This document shows, one piece after another, positions 20,350-32,739 of a DNA stretch of 64,000 bases. The notes beneath the pieces are model-generated. The model worked only from the letters and a program-made list of their open reading frames with translations. It was not told where the DNA came from and searched no databases. Within the stretch, counting starts at the first letter, position 1; every line of letters begins with the position of its first letter. The position numbers and the translations under genes were made by a program. This stretch comes from Ephemerocybe angulata (taxonomy: Eukaryota > Basidiomycota > Agaricomycetes > Agaricales > Psathyrellaceae), in assembly GCA_013368325.1 (NCBI GenBank), contig JAACJK010000057.1, forward strand, positions 310,001 through 374,000, read 5' to 3'.

Positions 20350-21424
20350 GCACCAAGCTCTTCAAGATTTACCACACCTGCCCAGCCTTACACAGCTTGT
20401 CCTCACGAAGACATGCACTGATCGACCGCATGAACCCATCCTGGGTGGGCGCATCACTTGGTCTCAACTGACACACCTATCCTTGAACGCCAGTGTCTCG
20501 TTCAAGCAATGGCAAAAAGTATTCCCGCAGTGTACCTCACTGGTAGAGGGGCACTTCGCCCTTACGAGTCCAACGGGGGAGTTCGTAGGAGTTCGAACCA
20601 TTGAGAGCGTCACTTTCCCCCACCTGAAGGAACTCGTATTCACCCTGAATTCGCCATTTCAGTGGATACAATCATGGGAAGGCTTGAGGTTTCCTGCCTT
20701 GGAGAAGCTCAGATGCTTCACATGGCTCCCTGCAATCGATTCCAGCCTCTCACCTAACACATTTTTCCCGCTCGAGACCCTCACCCACCTGTGCCTCGTC
20801 GACTCCTCCCAATCCCAAGGTGGCGGTCTCAATGTCGCCAAGTTCATTGAAGTTTTGCCTACGCTGCCTCTGCTTGAGGAGCTCACCTGCAGGCTAGTGA
20901 ACAGCCTTGAAGTTTTCTTCAACTGCCTTACCCTTGGTCCTCAATTCAATCTGCCTCGCCTCAAGGCGCTGGGAGTAGTGATGGGGACGTTCGAGCATCG
21001 GATGGAGGTTCCGGGGATTTGGCCGACGAACGCCAATGTGCCTCCAGCCACCCCATTCCCCCACAGCACCATCCAACACCTCGTGTTCTCGCGAACTCAG
21101 GCTGTTCACCATAACCTCTTCCCTACTCAGGAAGGCCAAATAGCGAGGCTTGAGAGTCTGGTGCTGCAGGTCGAGCGAGTGAAGTGGGCGAACATGATTC
21201 TGGAGCCTCTGCGGGACGTGGTACGGGCGTATGTACCCTTTGGACTCAAGGCTGTGGTTACCATGTCCTCGGTAACTCATATGGGTTTTCAGCTGGCGGG
21301 ACGGGTGCCCCCGTGGGGGCAGGAGATTCCAAGGCACTGGGACCAGGGGTTCATGGACTACTTCAATCCTCCTGACTATGACCTATATCCAAAGCACCTC
21401 CCCTTTGTCACCAGTGCACCCTAG
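20350..21424 (+). pseudogene. 5'-truncated copy of the subfamily A F-box gene
   Basis: Identical to codons of 11367-12441 in the intact gene. It lacks the promoter, first exon and F-box, and begins inside a codon at the retrotransposon border. The frame stays open to the stop at 21424 (an internal ATG lies at 20483), so a repeat-only protein of about 313 residues is possible if transcribed from the element. Confidence 0.9.
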
Positions 21425-21936
21425 ATGTAGGAGAACTTGAATAGAATCTCAAGCTCAAAGCATCGATAGCGAATGTATATATGTACTACTTTAGATCAGT
21501 TACTTCAGTTACTCTAAGATATGCAGTCAAATCTAGGTTAGATACCGTCCCACCACACCTCCTTCCTCTAGTATACGCCTTCCAATAGCACGCCATGAAA
21601 GTTTTAGCACAGATATCCGCCCCCAATCACTGTGGGGGAGGAACGAGCTTGTCGACCGAGGGCGGCAAGACAAAGTTCTTCTCGTTGATAGGGGTTGCCG
21701 TACCAGACGAGACAGCGCTTCCGTTCTTCGCGGGGGCACCGGTGGCGGGCTTAGGTCCCCTCGAAGGGACAACGATGCCCATCTGCCTCTGCAGGCCCTT
21801 CAAGAACTTGGCACCTCCCAAGTAGAAGAAGAGCAAACCACCGAACACGATGACGTGTCCGTACCAGCCGAGCAACTTCCAGGTGGCGACCGAGTCAAGC
21901 GCACCGCCGATGATGAAAGGCGCGGCGGCGTAGTTG
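20350..21936. repeat. Direct repeat D, right copy (1587 bp)
   Basis: It matches 11367-12953. On its right side it continues without a break into the intact MBOAT gene, so this copy holds the native right-hand junction while the left copy holds the native left-hand junction. Confidence 0.95.
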
Positions 21937-23539
21937 AGGATCATAATGGAAAGCACGACGGTGACGAGATCGTACACGCGCTTGGTGAGGGTGGTAGGCT
22001 TGCCCTCCGCGGGGGCGAAGAAGGGGCGGATGAGGGTACGGGCCTGGCGCGCAGCGGCGGTAATGAAGCCGCCCATGAGGAAGGTCATGTAGTATCCGCC
22101 AGCAATACCGTGCCAGAAGGCGCTCGTGAAGAACGTGATCATCTGGCTGGTGTTTCCGGGCTTCTTGCCCTTGGGGGTGACGCGCTTGTAGACGCACTCG
22201 CGGAGCCAGACGTTGGTCTTCATGTTCCAGGCGTCGAGGAGAACCTTGAAGTTGGAGGGGAGCTCGATGGTGAGGACCTTGACGTTGGCGGCGCCGTCCC
22301 AGTGGGCTTCGCCGTGAGGTCCGAACCCAGTGAAACCGAGACCAGTGAGGATACTGGCACCCTCGGTGAGCGTCCAGATGGCGTAGTACTTGCAGCGCTC
22401 AACAGGGCCAAAGGCCTGGAAGTAGACGATGCTATGTGCCGAAAGGTTCAGTTGACTTTTCCACCCACGACAAATGTGATGGCAACTAACCGGTTGAGCA
22501 AACTCCTGCTGGCAAACGAAGGTGTCAAAGCAGCAGCGTAATTGTAAGTGGGGCCCAACACGACGAAGACACCGAGGTAGATGAGGCCGAGGAGCATGCG
22601 AGTGTAGGCTGCACGCTTCCTGTGGGATGGGACAGTGCGTCCAGGCTTGATCTTGGGCCTGACGTCGGGATGCAAGAACATGGTCTCATTGACGAGGTCC
22701 ATATACTCGGCGAAGTCAAGGTAGGGGCCAACAAGGATACCAGGGAAGTAGAACCTGCGTTCAATATCTGTGTTAGGCTTCGAAAACTGTAATGCTGATG
22801 GACACGTACGAGTAGCCAAGGAACTCGAGGATGGAGGGGTACTTGGTAACACGCTTGGAAAGCTGCCACTTGTCCAATTCCTGTGGAAGAGTTCAGTATT
22901 TCTATCATCATGAACAGTGGTTGTTTGCACCTCTTCCTTCCTGCGGCCATCATAGACGTTCCACGCGAACGTGGTCAGCTTCATGGTCAAGACCATTTGA
23001 GGGCCAGTGACCTCCATGGTCTCGTAGCTGGTTCCGTAAATTGCGCGAATGACATGGCTGCAAGGATATTAGGATTTTGGGGTATCGAATGGAAGGATGT
23101 GGTGCGTACTTGACAGTCAAATGACCCATAACAATGCTACATAGAAACTGTCAGTTCTGACGCGACTTCTCCTTAATCATCACTCACACAAAGACGATCC
23201 ACGGCATCTTGCTGCTCTTGTCATACTTCGCAATGAAGTAAGTCGCCAGGATACTCGCAAGGAGTTGGAAGAACGCGGAATATATCTTCAAAATTGGGAA
23301 GAAGAACAAGACCGCGACTGTGACGCTGAACAGGTGGCGAAGGTTGGGCTGGGATGCTGGGACACGAATGAACAAGCTGCCAAGGGGGTACGCGACCAGT
23401 AAGCAGAAAATCAGCTATAATGCGACGCAGTCAGTTAACACCAAACGGTGCTTGAGTAGCGGGGTGTCAGTTGACTAACCTTGATCTGGTCAACGCTGGC
23501 GCCGACAAGGGCCGCCAGGGGGTCGAAGAGAGCGTCCAT
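21627..23539 (-). CDS. ALE1: Lysophospholipid acyltransferase, MBOAT family (ALE1-like)
   Basis: Seven exons; the first is 23539-23480 (MDALFDPLAALVG), the second 23414-23188 and the last 22431-21627. Several hydrophobic segments (for example LIFCLLVAYPLGSLFI, LFSVTVAVLFFFPIL) suit a multi-pass ER protein. Family hallmarks are YFPGILVGPYLDFAEY, a conserved Asn region (LLDAWNMKTNVWLRECVYKR) and the catalytic His in TSAFWHGIAGGYY. Ale1/LPCAT-type enzymes transfer acyl chains from acyl-CoA to lysophospholipids. Splice signals are consistent throughout and no lesion is seen. It converges on the F-box sequence with about 200 bp between stops. The last 103 codons are duplicated at 12644-12953. Confidence 0.9.
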
Positions 23540-24009
23540 CGAGGTGCTGGCCTACAGACCCTTCAACGTTCAGCGGAGGTGGTGGTCGGGAGAGAAACTC
23601 TGTCAAGCACTTGCTGGCAAGAACGGAAGTTTTTCTGAAAGAGTTCCGTTGGGGACTTGGGGTTGATGACCTTGCCGCCCCGCGCTTGCCCCATTTGTGG
23701 GCTTACCCCTGTCGAGGAGAAACGCGTTGCGTCGATGCGGGGTTTTTAAATTGCAGCATTTCTGCACAGTTCTCTGCACATGGACACGCACTCTCGTGTT
23801 TAAAGACGTGGTACCTGTCTGGACCTCTTCAGCTATATCAATCCCTGAGCTACGGACGCAGACCTGAGGACGGCAGCTGTGGTCGAACGAAGCACAACGT
23901 AAGTCCCCAACGCCATGAAATTAATGTTGTCGTCAAATTGACTGTGCGGTGACTGTCACAGGACATTATGGCTACCCAGGGTACAGAAAGACAGAAGTTT
24001 ATAAACACT
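23540..24009. other. Intergenic, MBOAT upstream region
   Basis: No supported gene. It contains the promoter of the leftward MBOAT gene. Confidence 0.4.
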
Positions 24010-24290
24010 GTCGATCATGCCAGTCCGAGTATAAGTAAGTCGTATTCTTCGCAGCAATCGAAAAGTCACCAAATCCTTCATCCCAATGCTTCCATCGCTC
24101 CTCCGCAACGACTGTCGTTGCGGTGGAATGGAGACCGCCCGCCGACATGCTCCTCTCCAGCAAGGAGGTCGTCAGAGTCTGCCCGAATAGACATGTCCAC
24201 CCCATATTCTTTGAAAAGGAGCAGAATCTTCCAAAAACTTCCTTGTCCATTCCAGGTCCTCCTTATCGTCCAAACGTAGGTTTGTTTCTA
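24010..24290 (-). pseudogene. F-box subfamily A C-terminal remnant
   Basis: Read leftward, one frame gives a tail-like segment (YGVDMSIRADSDDLLAGEE) and another gives the subfamily signature ERWKHWDEGFGDF near 24060-24100. The frames differ, so at least one indel separates them. No F-box or repeats remain. Confidence 0.5.
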
Positions 24291-24553
24291 GCCTGAGGGT
24301 GAAGTGGTCTAGTTGAGCCAGTCCGGAAGGTGGCCGAGATACAACGCCCTCGAATTGCCTGCCCCAGAGGGCCAGACATTCTGCGTTCGCGATGTAAGGA
24401 CGGCCACGACTTGATCGTAACCAAATAGACGCCTCTCTTCCACCTCACTCTCTACATCTCCTTGTCCATCTGCAAGCGCGGTGACCGTGCTTGGGAGTAC
24501 ATGCCCAGCGCCTTCAGCTGCTCACCAAGCCGAATGGTAAAAAACAAAAGGTT

Positions 24554-24657
24554 TGACAACAGTGGGATTCGAACCCACGCCCTTTCGGACTAGATTGGAG
24601 TCAGTGCCTGAGCACATCACCTGATTCTAGCGCCTTAGACCGCTCGGCCATATTGCC
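24554..24657 (-). tRNA. tRNA-Leu(CAG) with a 24-nt intron
   Basis: The acceptor stem GGCAATA/TGTTGTC (two wobble pairs) carries discriminator A. The D arm contains GGCCGAGCGGTCTAAGGC. Anticodon stem CTAGA/TCTAG encloses CAG at 24623-24621. A long variable arm (GTCC GAAA GGGC) marks a type II tRNA, and the T arm is GTGGG TTCGAAT CCCAC. Bases 24619-24596 interrupt the loop one nucleotide after the anticodon, the canonical nuclear intron site. It reads CUG codons. Confidence 0.93.
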
Positions 24658-25453
24658 TTGAAGTTCCTTCAAGGCCATACGAACATGTACCATCCACAGG
24701 CGCGCCAGATTTTCTGGTGGGGAGCCCCCGGCAAGACTACCGGGGATGACTGATATGGGCAGATTTGGTTCTGGTCCGAGGACCAGTTAGCAGCGAAGAA
24801 CCCACGCATAGGAGTATGTTTGGCCCAGGGAAGCAGACAGGCTGGTTAAAGGTAAGGACGAGACCCCTAAGGGCAAGTCCCATTTGACTCGAAATTGCCC
24901 ACTTCTTCCAGCGAAAAGATCCCAGTCCCTTCAAAGTTTACGGTCCGTTGAGATCTCACACTATAAATCGCTGAAGTGGACCTCAAGGCACGGCCCTAGG
25001 TGGACAAGGTATCTGCTGCTGGAGAAACACCTACATAAGCGCCCTTAACCAAGTTCCGACTCAGTGATAGCAGGAGTTCAAACTCAGCGCGGAAAGTATG
25101 TAACTCGGTTGCGCTCCATCATCATGGTTCTTCAAGCTCTCCATAGTGCACACTGCACGTTGATGTTGGACAGCCAGCCGGCAATGATTCACTAACCTTT
25201 CTCTGTCCTCCTGGTAGGAGACCACTGACGGGCACAGCTCTGTCGACAGCGTGCACTGTGCATGGCGTCCATCAGTATGGACTCATCACATTTCCGAGTC
25301 CCAAATGCACTGCTTTCCAACTGTTTATAGCCAGTCTCGCTCCTTACCTATCTCTCCCCCACCGAAATACGAACACTGAAATAGGTATGTGCCAAGTTCT
25401 ACAGGATTGCTAGGCATTTCTTGCTCATTGATCAGCGAGCTGCAGGGTTCTCC
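24658..25453. other. Intergenic upstream of F-box B1
   Basis: No gene seen. Short blocks (around 25060-25090 and 25215-25250) resemble 27840-27870 and 28005-28045, upstream of the next subfamily B gene, so the upstream DNA was duplicated along with the genes. Confidence 0.4.
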
Positions 25454-27556
25454 ATGCCAGAAACTTGTCGACGTGACGATTGTGGCGATGAGCCGCCCCT
25501 AGCCCTAACCACCAGTAGACCGCCAACGCCTCGCGAGCAAAAGATAGGCCTTAGCTTGAAGCTCGAAAGGATTGAAAGCAGCATCTCGCAACCGGTGCCC
25601 GTACCTAACAGGTGTATAATTATTCAAGACCTACCCGATGAAGTTCTGCAGGAGGTATTCGTATCCACATGTTTTGACTCCAAAGCACCCCACGATACTT
25701 CGACTCTCCCTCATCTCTGCTCCGTTGGTCGTCGCTGGAGAGATGCAGCCACTAAACATTGTTCCCTATGGACGAAAATTCCTCCGTTGAACGTCGAAGA
25801 TAAGGACAAGGATTACATGCGCCGACTCACAGCCGGGCTGAAGCTCTACCTCGCTCGCTCTGGCTCACTTCCAATATCATTCCAGTTCTTGGGCAACAAG
25901 AATCTGCATGGCGTCCCGGAGAACCAAGCGCAAGACTACAATCCTGCTCGAGAGGTGCTAGCCCTTCTCATACGGGAGTCGCATCGTTGGGACAACGTCG
26001 TTATGAAGCTACCTTTATTTGGCCTGCAAACGGACCAACTGCGATCGATGCGAAGAGTACCTCGCCTATCAAGCCTTGACATCTTCATTCCAACTTGGGG
26101 TGAAATATACCCTGAGTCCCCTGGATTAGATGTTTTCCAGAATGCTCCTAACCTTCGCAGGCTAGCCTGTGACCAATCCCACCCAGGGGGGATACCATAT
26201 TTCGTCAAGTTCCCCCTGGTGCAACTCGAGTCTTATAAGGTCATTTCATGGGCCGATGGTGGTGCCTATCGCGACTTACTTTCCTCTCCATCAAGTCGTC
26301 TACAACGTGTTGAGTGCATTACATATAAATTCGAGTTTCTCCCTCGTTCGCCCTCCACCTTCCTGCCACATCTCGCATACCTCAAGCTACGATCACACGC
26401 ATTCTTTTGCGATGTCGCTTCCCACCTCGCAACCCTCACGCTCCCCGCCCTGGTCCATCTACAAGTAATCTGCGACACCTCCGGAGATATGCTCATGGAC
26501 CGGATGTACACCAGCATCCAAACTCTACTTTTCCAGTCTGGTTGCTCGCTCGAACTGTTGAGCTTCTCTTCTCAGGAGTCCAACGCGTCCGCCCTCAAGG
26601 ATATTCTTGCACGTTCTCCAAACTTGGTGGAGTTGGAAATAAACTTTCCTGACAAGGACTGCATCTCCGCGCTGACCCTGCAACCCGCCTCGGCCTCTCC
26701 AGTGACACCTCATCTCAAAACACTCATTTTCCGACCGCAGGGCACTTGGCACTGGAACACTTCAAAGGAGGAGGGGGAAGCACTGGTGGAGATGCTGAGG
26801 TCCAGGTCCGCTTCCCTTCGCGTCGCCGGGAATAACGGCCTCAAGCAGGCGCTGCGGGAAGTCATTTTCTTGTACAGTTCGGATACGGTGATGCTCCACG
26901 ACCTCTCTCCCACACTAAGCGACGTGTCTTTTGACAGGGACGAGCTGGAGGAACAGGCATGGGCTCAAGATACGCTGGACGGTTGGTGGGTTCGCCACAT
27001 GTTCCTAAGGCCCCTCCATCATCGGAGTGACTCCTTCAGCCCGACCTTAATAAAGAAGTTCGAGCGGGCGATACGTGATATGGAGGGAATAGATCTGGAA
27101 AAGGCTTGTGTGGGGACACACAAGCTCATGGTGCGTGAAGTCAAGGTCGTAACTCATCGTTGGTCTGACGGGCGCTTAACTAGTGCCATGGCTTTCCCAC
27201 TCTACTGCGCCTCGTCAACGAGATGGAAGGGGGTGTAATTCCCGGAGACCGCCTGTTACGGTTCAGAGCCCGCGCGGGGAGGCTTTTAGAAAAGTGGAAG
27301 CCGTATTTGCTGCGCGACGCTCGTAGATACCGGTGGTGTCGCTACCCCGGAGGTACCATGAGTTTGAAGTGGAACGGGACCCTCGATTCTGGTATGTTAC
27401 TTCTTCAACCTCAGGCTATGGCAATTTATTATGCACAGCGCTAACGCTATATAAATAGGCCGAGAACTCACTGAGGGCGAACTCTGGGATGACGTTGTCG
27501 GGGTTGAACGACCGACCGCACGAACCTATCATATAATGAGAGACTGGCGATCTTAG
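25454..27556 (+). CDS. F-box protein, subfamily B, member 1 (intact)
   Basis: Exons 25454-27130, 27184-27391 and 27459-27556; introns of 53 bp (phase 0, straight after HKLM) and 67 bp (phase 1). The F-box segment (DLPDEVLQEVFVSTCFDS, LCSVGRRWRDAATKHCSLW) lies at residues 55-110, followed by leucine-rich repeat-like sequence (LSSLDIFIPTW, LVELEINFPD). The C-terminal module comes from exons 2-3: IPGDRLLRFRARAGRLLEKW, LLRDARRYRWCRY, LKWNG, RELTEGELWDDVVGVE. The ATG at 25454 is the first in frame. It is the first member of a cluster of five and the only one with all three exons free of lesions on the + strand. Role inferred: substrate adaptor for ubiquitin ligation. Confidence 0.85.
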
Positions 27557-28243
27557 TGGCGAGGAATTGTAACATACAAGGCAAAGGTAGAAGACTGTAT
27601 ATAAGATCCCCCCGGTGTTATTGATAAACTCTAAGGATACGGTTCGTCATGTTGCCTAAGTCCAAAAATCTTCAGGAGGACAGCTCGCAGTGACCGCTTT
27701 GCATGACGAAGAGTTATATGTCTGACTACCAGATCCTCCAGGAGAAGTATGTTCTGTGCCATAGAACCTTCAAGTTCACGGTCAAGCTAAGCGCCCAGAC
27801 CCCAGCCTCAGCCTCTGACTCTGGACAATGAGGCTGAGTGATCCGGGTTTGAACTCAGCCTCCCTCACAGCGTGAGTATCTGTGACCTCATCCATCTCAG
27901 CATCAGCTTGGTTTCAAGCAGGGGCGTCGTGGAAGTTGAGGGGCGTTGGTTGCAGCCTTATTCTTGCCCTGCCTGACAGCGGTCCCAGTCAACAGCACTT
28001 CTCCGCGCTTCGGTGGTGACGGACACAGCTCTATCATCGTGAGCGGCGAATGCAGGACGTATTACCATTTCCAAGAGCTTGATGCACTGCCTTTACCGCC
28101 GATATAGATAGCCCTACTATCGTGTATCCTTTCCTCACAAGGTGTACCAAGCCCGGGCAAAAGGTCAGTAAGATGTCAAAGAGTATCCGCAAACCTTATT
28201 CACGAACGCGTAGGGCTTTCAGGAACGCGCGATACTCGACATT
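27557..28243. other. Intergenic between subfamily B members 1 and 2
   Basis: No gene seen. It shares short blocks with the region upstream of member 1. Confidence 0.4.
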
Positions 28244-30397
28244 ATGGAGGGGAATCGGGACGCAAACCATGAGTTCGAACTTCCAGCAGGGCTGCTGACC
28301 AGCAACACCCCACTTCCTTACGAATCGAGGGCAGCACTCAAGACAAAGCTTGAACACCTCGAAAGCGGCTTCGCGAAGCTCGCAGGGCAGCCGTACAGCG
28401 ACAACATTCCCCTCATTTGCCTACCCCCAAGCGTTCACCCCCTCTTCACTTCCATGGTCGCCGAGCGCTCCGTACTGAGGAGCGTTCGACACCTACCAGA
28501 CGAAGTTCTGCAACAGGTCTTCCTGTTCTCATGCTTTGATTCGGAGGGAAAGCACAACGACCAGGCCCTCCGGCGCTTATGTTCCGTTGATCGTCGATGG
28601 CGGGAAGCCGCGATCAATAGGTGTCTTCTATGGAGTCTGGACGAGCCCCCCACCACTTCACCTCGATGGAAAGGGACCAGAAGATGTTCGCCGAGTCACT
28701 ACCGTCCTCGAACTCTATCTCATTCGCTCAGGCACTCTTCCCATAACTTTTGAGCTTGCAGCCAGCAAACCTCCAATCCGCATGCCTTCCGACGTCCTCC
28801 CCATCCGGGAAGCCCTTACCCTATTGCTTCAACAATCGCACCGCTGGGAAAGAGCTGTGCTCAAGCTCCCTTCATTCGGCTTGAATCAAATCCAGGAATC
28901 CATCAAGGGACCATTGCCCTTTCTATACAGCTTGGACGTGCTCATCCCTCCCTTCGCAGAGATACCTACCGCCAGTGACTCTGTACCCGGACTAGATATC
29001 TTCTGCAACACACCTAACCTCCGAGAATTGTCTTGTGACTCATCCTTTGGGTGGATGTCCGACTCTTTGGGCCCTCTTGATAAGGTCCCACACTCACAAC
29101 TCGAGGTCTTCAAGAGCATCTCGCAGGACGATAGAAATGCATACCGCGGCATTCTCGACTGCCCATCACCCGAGTTGCGGAGCGTCGAGTGCGCATGCTA
29201 CAGCTTCGAGACCCTTCCCGCATCAAAATTCAACTTCCTTCCCAAGGTCACCGTCCTCCGGCTGCGCGCATACGAGTTCCTATGCGATATCGCCTCCCAC
29301 CTTGAGACTCTCACACTCCCCGCCTTGCTGCACCTGGAGGTCCGCTGCAGCAGCCCTCAAGCATTGCTCGCTGGCCTGATGTACACAGGTGTCCAGACCC
29401 TCGTCCGCCAGTCCGGTTGCTCTCTCGAGCGCCTCAGCCTCTCATCAGGAGAGTCCAGCCCGGCCGCTTTTGCCGACATCCTCGCGCTGTCTCCAAATCT
29501 TGTAGAACTGGATATCACCTTACCTGACGCGGAATCCCTTACCTCTCTAACACTCAACACTTCACCGGAAGCACCTCCCGTTGTTCCTAAGCTCAAGACC
29601 CTCATCCTCCGCTCGCCGAGTACATGGCACTGGAGTACCTCTGACGAGCAGGGCGATGCCTTCGTGAAAATGCTCGCGTCGAGGACGACAGCCCCACATA
29701 GTGAGGAAGGGGAAAGCACGGAGCAAGCCCTCCAGGAAGTCATTCTGCTCTATCCCTCGGCGATTACCCTCTTCTTTGACCTTCCCTCCAAGATCGCCCA
29801 CAAGATCTTTGAAAAGGGGGAGAACGGAGAACCGGCGATTCAGGGGGAGAGAATCGACTACTGGACCCGGTATATGTTGACAGCGCAGTACCGTTCACGG
29901 AAGGACTGGTTCAATCCAAAGGTGGTGGTGAAGTTCGAGCGCTTCATGCGTAGGCTGGAGGCTGTTAACTTGAAGGGCGATGTGAAGACCCATACACTAA
30001 TGGTGATTAAGAGAAGCTCTATCTACGGCAGTATCTGACCACTCTTGCGTATAGGCATACGGGATCCCCACGTTTTTACGCGAACTTGAAGAGATGGAAG
30101 GAGGGAAGATACCAGGCGACCGCGTCTTCCGATTCAGATCTCGTGCAAAGCGGCTGTTAGCAAAGTGGAAGCCATTCCTTTTGCGCGACGCTCGCAAATA
30201 TCGATGGTGCCACTACTCTGACGGAACAGCCCGCATGAGGTGGGATACTGGTGGTAGGTTTCTCTATTTTGTCTCTGCGCCCAGAGCTAACCCTGGACGT
30301 AGATTGTGAATTTAATGATGAGGAACTATGAGACGATGTTATCGGCCTTGAGCCACCCCGTTCGCGAAGGTACTACGAACTGAGGGAGTGGAGATGA
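28244..30397 (+). pseudogene. F-box subfamily B, member 2, frameshift and nonsense
   Basis: Exon 1 is 28244-30002, exon 2 30055-30253, exon 3 30303-30397, with introns at the same places as member 1. The F-box is clear (HLPDEVLQQVFLFSCFDS, LCSVDRRWREAAINRCLLW). At 28634-28640 seven extra bases (agtctgg) follow the codons for LLW and shift the frame; without them the paralogue pattern TSPPPLHLDG continues. The rest of exon 1 is open in the new frame. In exon 3 the conserved EELW is EEL followed by TGA (30329-30331), and beyond it the paralogue sequence (DDVIGLE) continues to 30397. Two independent lesions make this a likely pseudogene; the second would remove only about 22 residues. Confidence 0.8.
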
Positions 30398-30759
30398 TAG
30401 GGATAGGGAACTTGGAGGCTGGATCCAGACATGAACATGATGTGCTGGATATCACACAATTGCGCCGATACATTAGATGATACTCTCCTCTCCAAATTCA
30501 TTTGTACCATACATACCATGCACATATAATATCACATTCGCAGTAGCTCCTGATTGAGAGACCTTGTATCTTAACTTGTTCTACTCAACAGCGGATTCGT
30601 TCCCAGGCTGAGTATGTACGGCCCAGGTGAACGGAAATGAGCTCTGTGCGCACAGCTCGGGTTCACTGCCTCCGAGCTCACAGGGCGTTGTGGACCACAT
30701 ATATCTACGACTCTACGAGTCGTTATTTGATTCCCCCCACACTGTTTCCGATAGACATC
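30398..30759. other. Intergenic between members 2 and 3
   Basis: No gene seen. Contains the 3' flank of member 2 and the promoter of member 3. Confidence 0.35.
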
Positions 30760-32739
30760 ATGAATAAAGCTCAGAAGCGGGCTGGCACCAACTCAAGCCT
30801 CATGGTGGGCATGCTCAATCCTGAGCGCCTCCCAGACGAAGTCATCCAACGTATCTTCCTCTTATCCTGCTTCGACGCTGAAGGAACCCACGATGCCGTC
30901 CACCTCCAGCGCCTATGTTCGGTCAACCGACGATGGCGCCGCGCCGCGATCAGCTACTGCACCCTCTGGACGACCCTCCCCCCAATCAAACTCGAGAGTA
31001 AATCCACAGTCAGCATGCGGCGCGCGACAATGTCAATGCAGCTGTACCTCTGCCGCTCGGGTGCTCTCCCCATTTCCTTCGAATTCATCGCGAGCACCCG
31101 CAACCCGACCCACGAGACGCCAGAGCAATGGGCCCCAGTCCGCACGGCGCTGGGCATTCTAATCGACGAGTGTCGGCGCTGGGATATCGTCTCTCTAAAT
31201 CTCCCTTCGTCAGGAATGCGGGAGCTACAGGAGATCGGTGGGCCGCTCCCCTGTTTGACGAGCCTAGAAGTCGTCACCCCAGTCGCTTTCGTTTCATCCT
31301 CGGAGTCCGTGCAAGATAGCGGACTGAATGGATTCATCAACGCGCCGAACCTGCGCAGAGTAGCGTACGAATCGAAGTCAGGAACAATGCCATGGCACGC
31401 AAGATCATTAGCCAAGCTCCCCCTATCTCAGTTAGAATCTCTCAAAAGCGTCTCATACAATGACCGAGGAGTGTATCGCGACATCTTGGAAACCAATCTC
31501 AACATACAACGTATAGAAATCATAACATACCTCACCGACGCCATCCCTCCAGACCTGACGAGCACCTACCATCTCCCACATCTCACCTTCCTCAAACTCT
31601 ATGCAAACGAATTCCATTGGAACATTGCCACGCACCTGGAGACATTAACGCTCCCCAGCCTGCGGCACCTCGAGGTGCGCTGCGGCATCCCCGACGACAC
31701 CCTTGCGGAGCAGATGTACAGGAGCATCAGGACCCTGATTCGAAAATCCGGCTGCTCGCTCGAACACCTCGCCTTCTCTTCCGAATCATCCAATGCACCA
31801 GCCTTAACCGACATCCTCAGCATGTCTCCCGAATTGGGGGTCCTGGATATCAGCTTCCCATCAACGAGCTGCCTCGGTGTGCTCAGCTTCGGCAGATCCA
31901 CCTCAGGGGCCCCGAAACTAGCGCCCAAGCTGCACACCATCATCTTCCGCGTCAGATGGAACTTCACCACCTCTTTCGCCCAGGGTGAAGCGCTCGCGCA
32001 GATGATAAAGTCGAGAGTCGGTGCCTTGCAGGACTTCAAAGCACCTAGCACTCCATCGGCGCTTCGGGAGATGATCTTCCTGTGGTGAAGTGAAATGAGT
32101 CTTCGCTCCGACTTGGCGCCCAAGGTATCCAAGTTTTCATACGACCACCAAGACCTGGACGATCAAGCGTGGAGGGACGTGGACCCGTGGATCCGATATA
32201 AGTTCCTAACGAGTTATCACTCACGGAGGGCCTGGGTTAACCCGGTGCTGATGGCCAGGTACGAACGCCTATTGGGCAAGCTCGAGAGCTTGGATCTGAA
32301 GAAGAGCGGGATGGCTACGCACAAGCTTATGGTAAGTGCATCGTTGGGCTATAATGCATGTTTTAATGAGTGTTTGTAGGCCCATGGGTTCCCAACCTTC
32401 CTCCGGCTCGTTGGAGAGAAGGAAGGCGGAACGATTCCAGGGGACCGCGTCTTCCTGTATCGCTGGCGGGCAAGGCGGCTGTTGAATAAATGGAAACCTT
32501 TTCTGCTACGCGATGCTCGAAGATTCCGATGGTGCTACTACTACACCGAAGGCATTTTGACTTTGAAGTGGGGTACTGTTTGGAACGGTAAGCCACCTTG
32601 CAATGTAGTCAAGATTAGATTTGCTGACTTTTTTTCGATAGGCCGAGAACTCACCGACGAAGAGCTGTGGCAGGAGATCGTTGGCCTTGATAGACCTGGC
32701 GAGCGGTCCTACAATCGGATGGGAGATTGGCGTACCTAA
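30760..32739 (+). pseudogene. F-box subfamily B, member 3, one in-frame stop
   Basis: Exons 30760-32331, 32380-32587 and 32642-32739; exons 2 and 3 have exactly the lengths of member 1 (208 and 98 bp). F-box: RLPDEVIQRIFLLSCFDAEG, LCSVNRRWRRAAISYCTLW. The frame is open throughout except for TGA at 32086-32088, inside a segment that paralogues read as IFLYPSE (here IFLW-stop-SE). All splice sites and the C-terminal module (IPGDRVFLYRWRARRLLNKW, LLRDARRFRWCYY, GRELTDEELWQEIVGL) are preserved. If the stop is used, a 442-residue protein without the module results. An ATG at 30637 would lengthen the N-terminus; 30760 fits the paralogues better. Confidence 0.75.
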
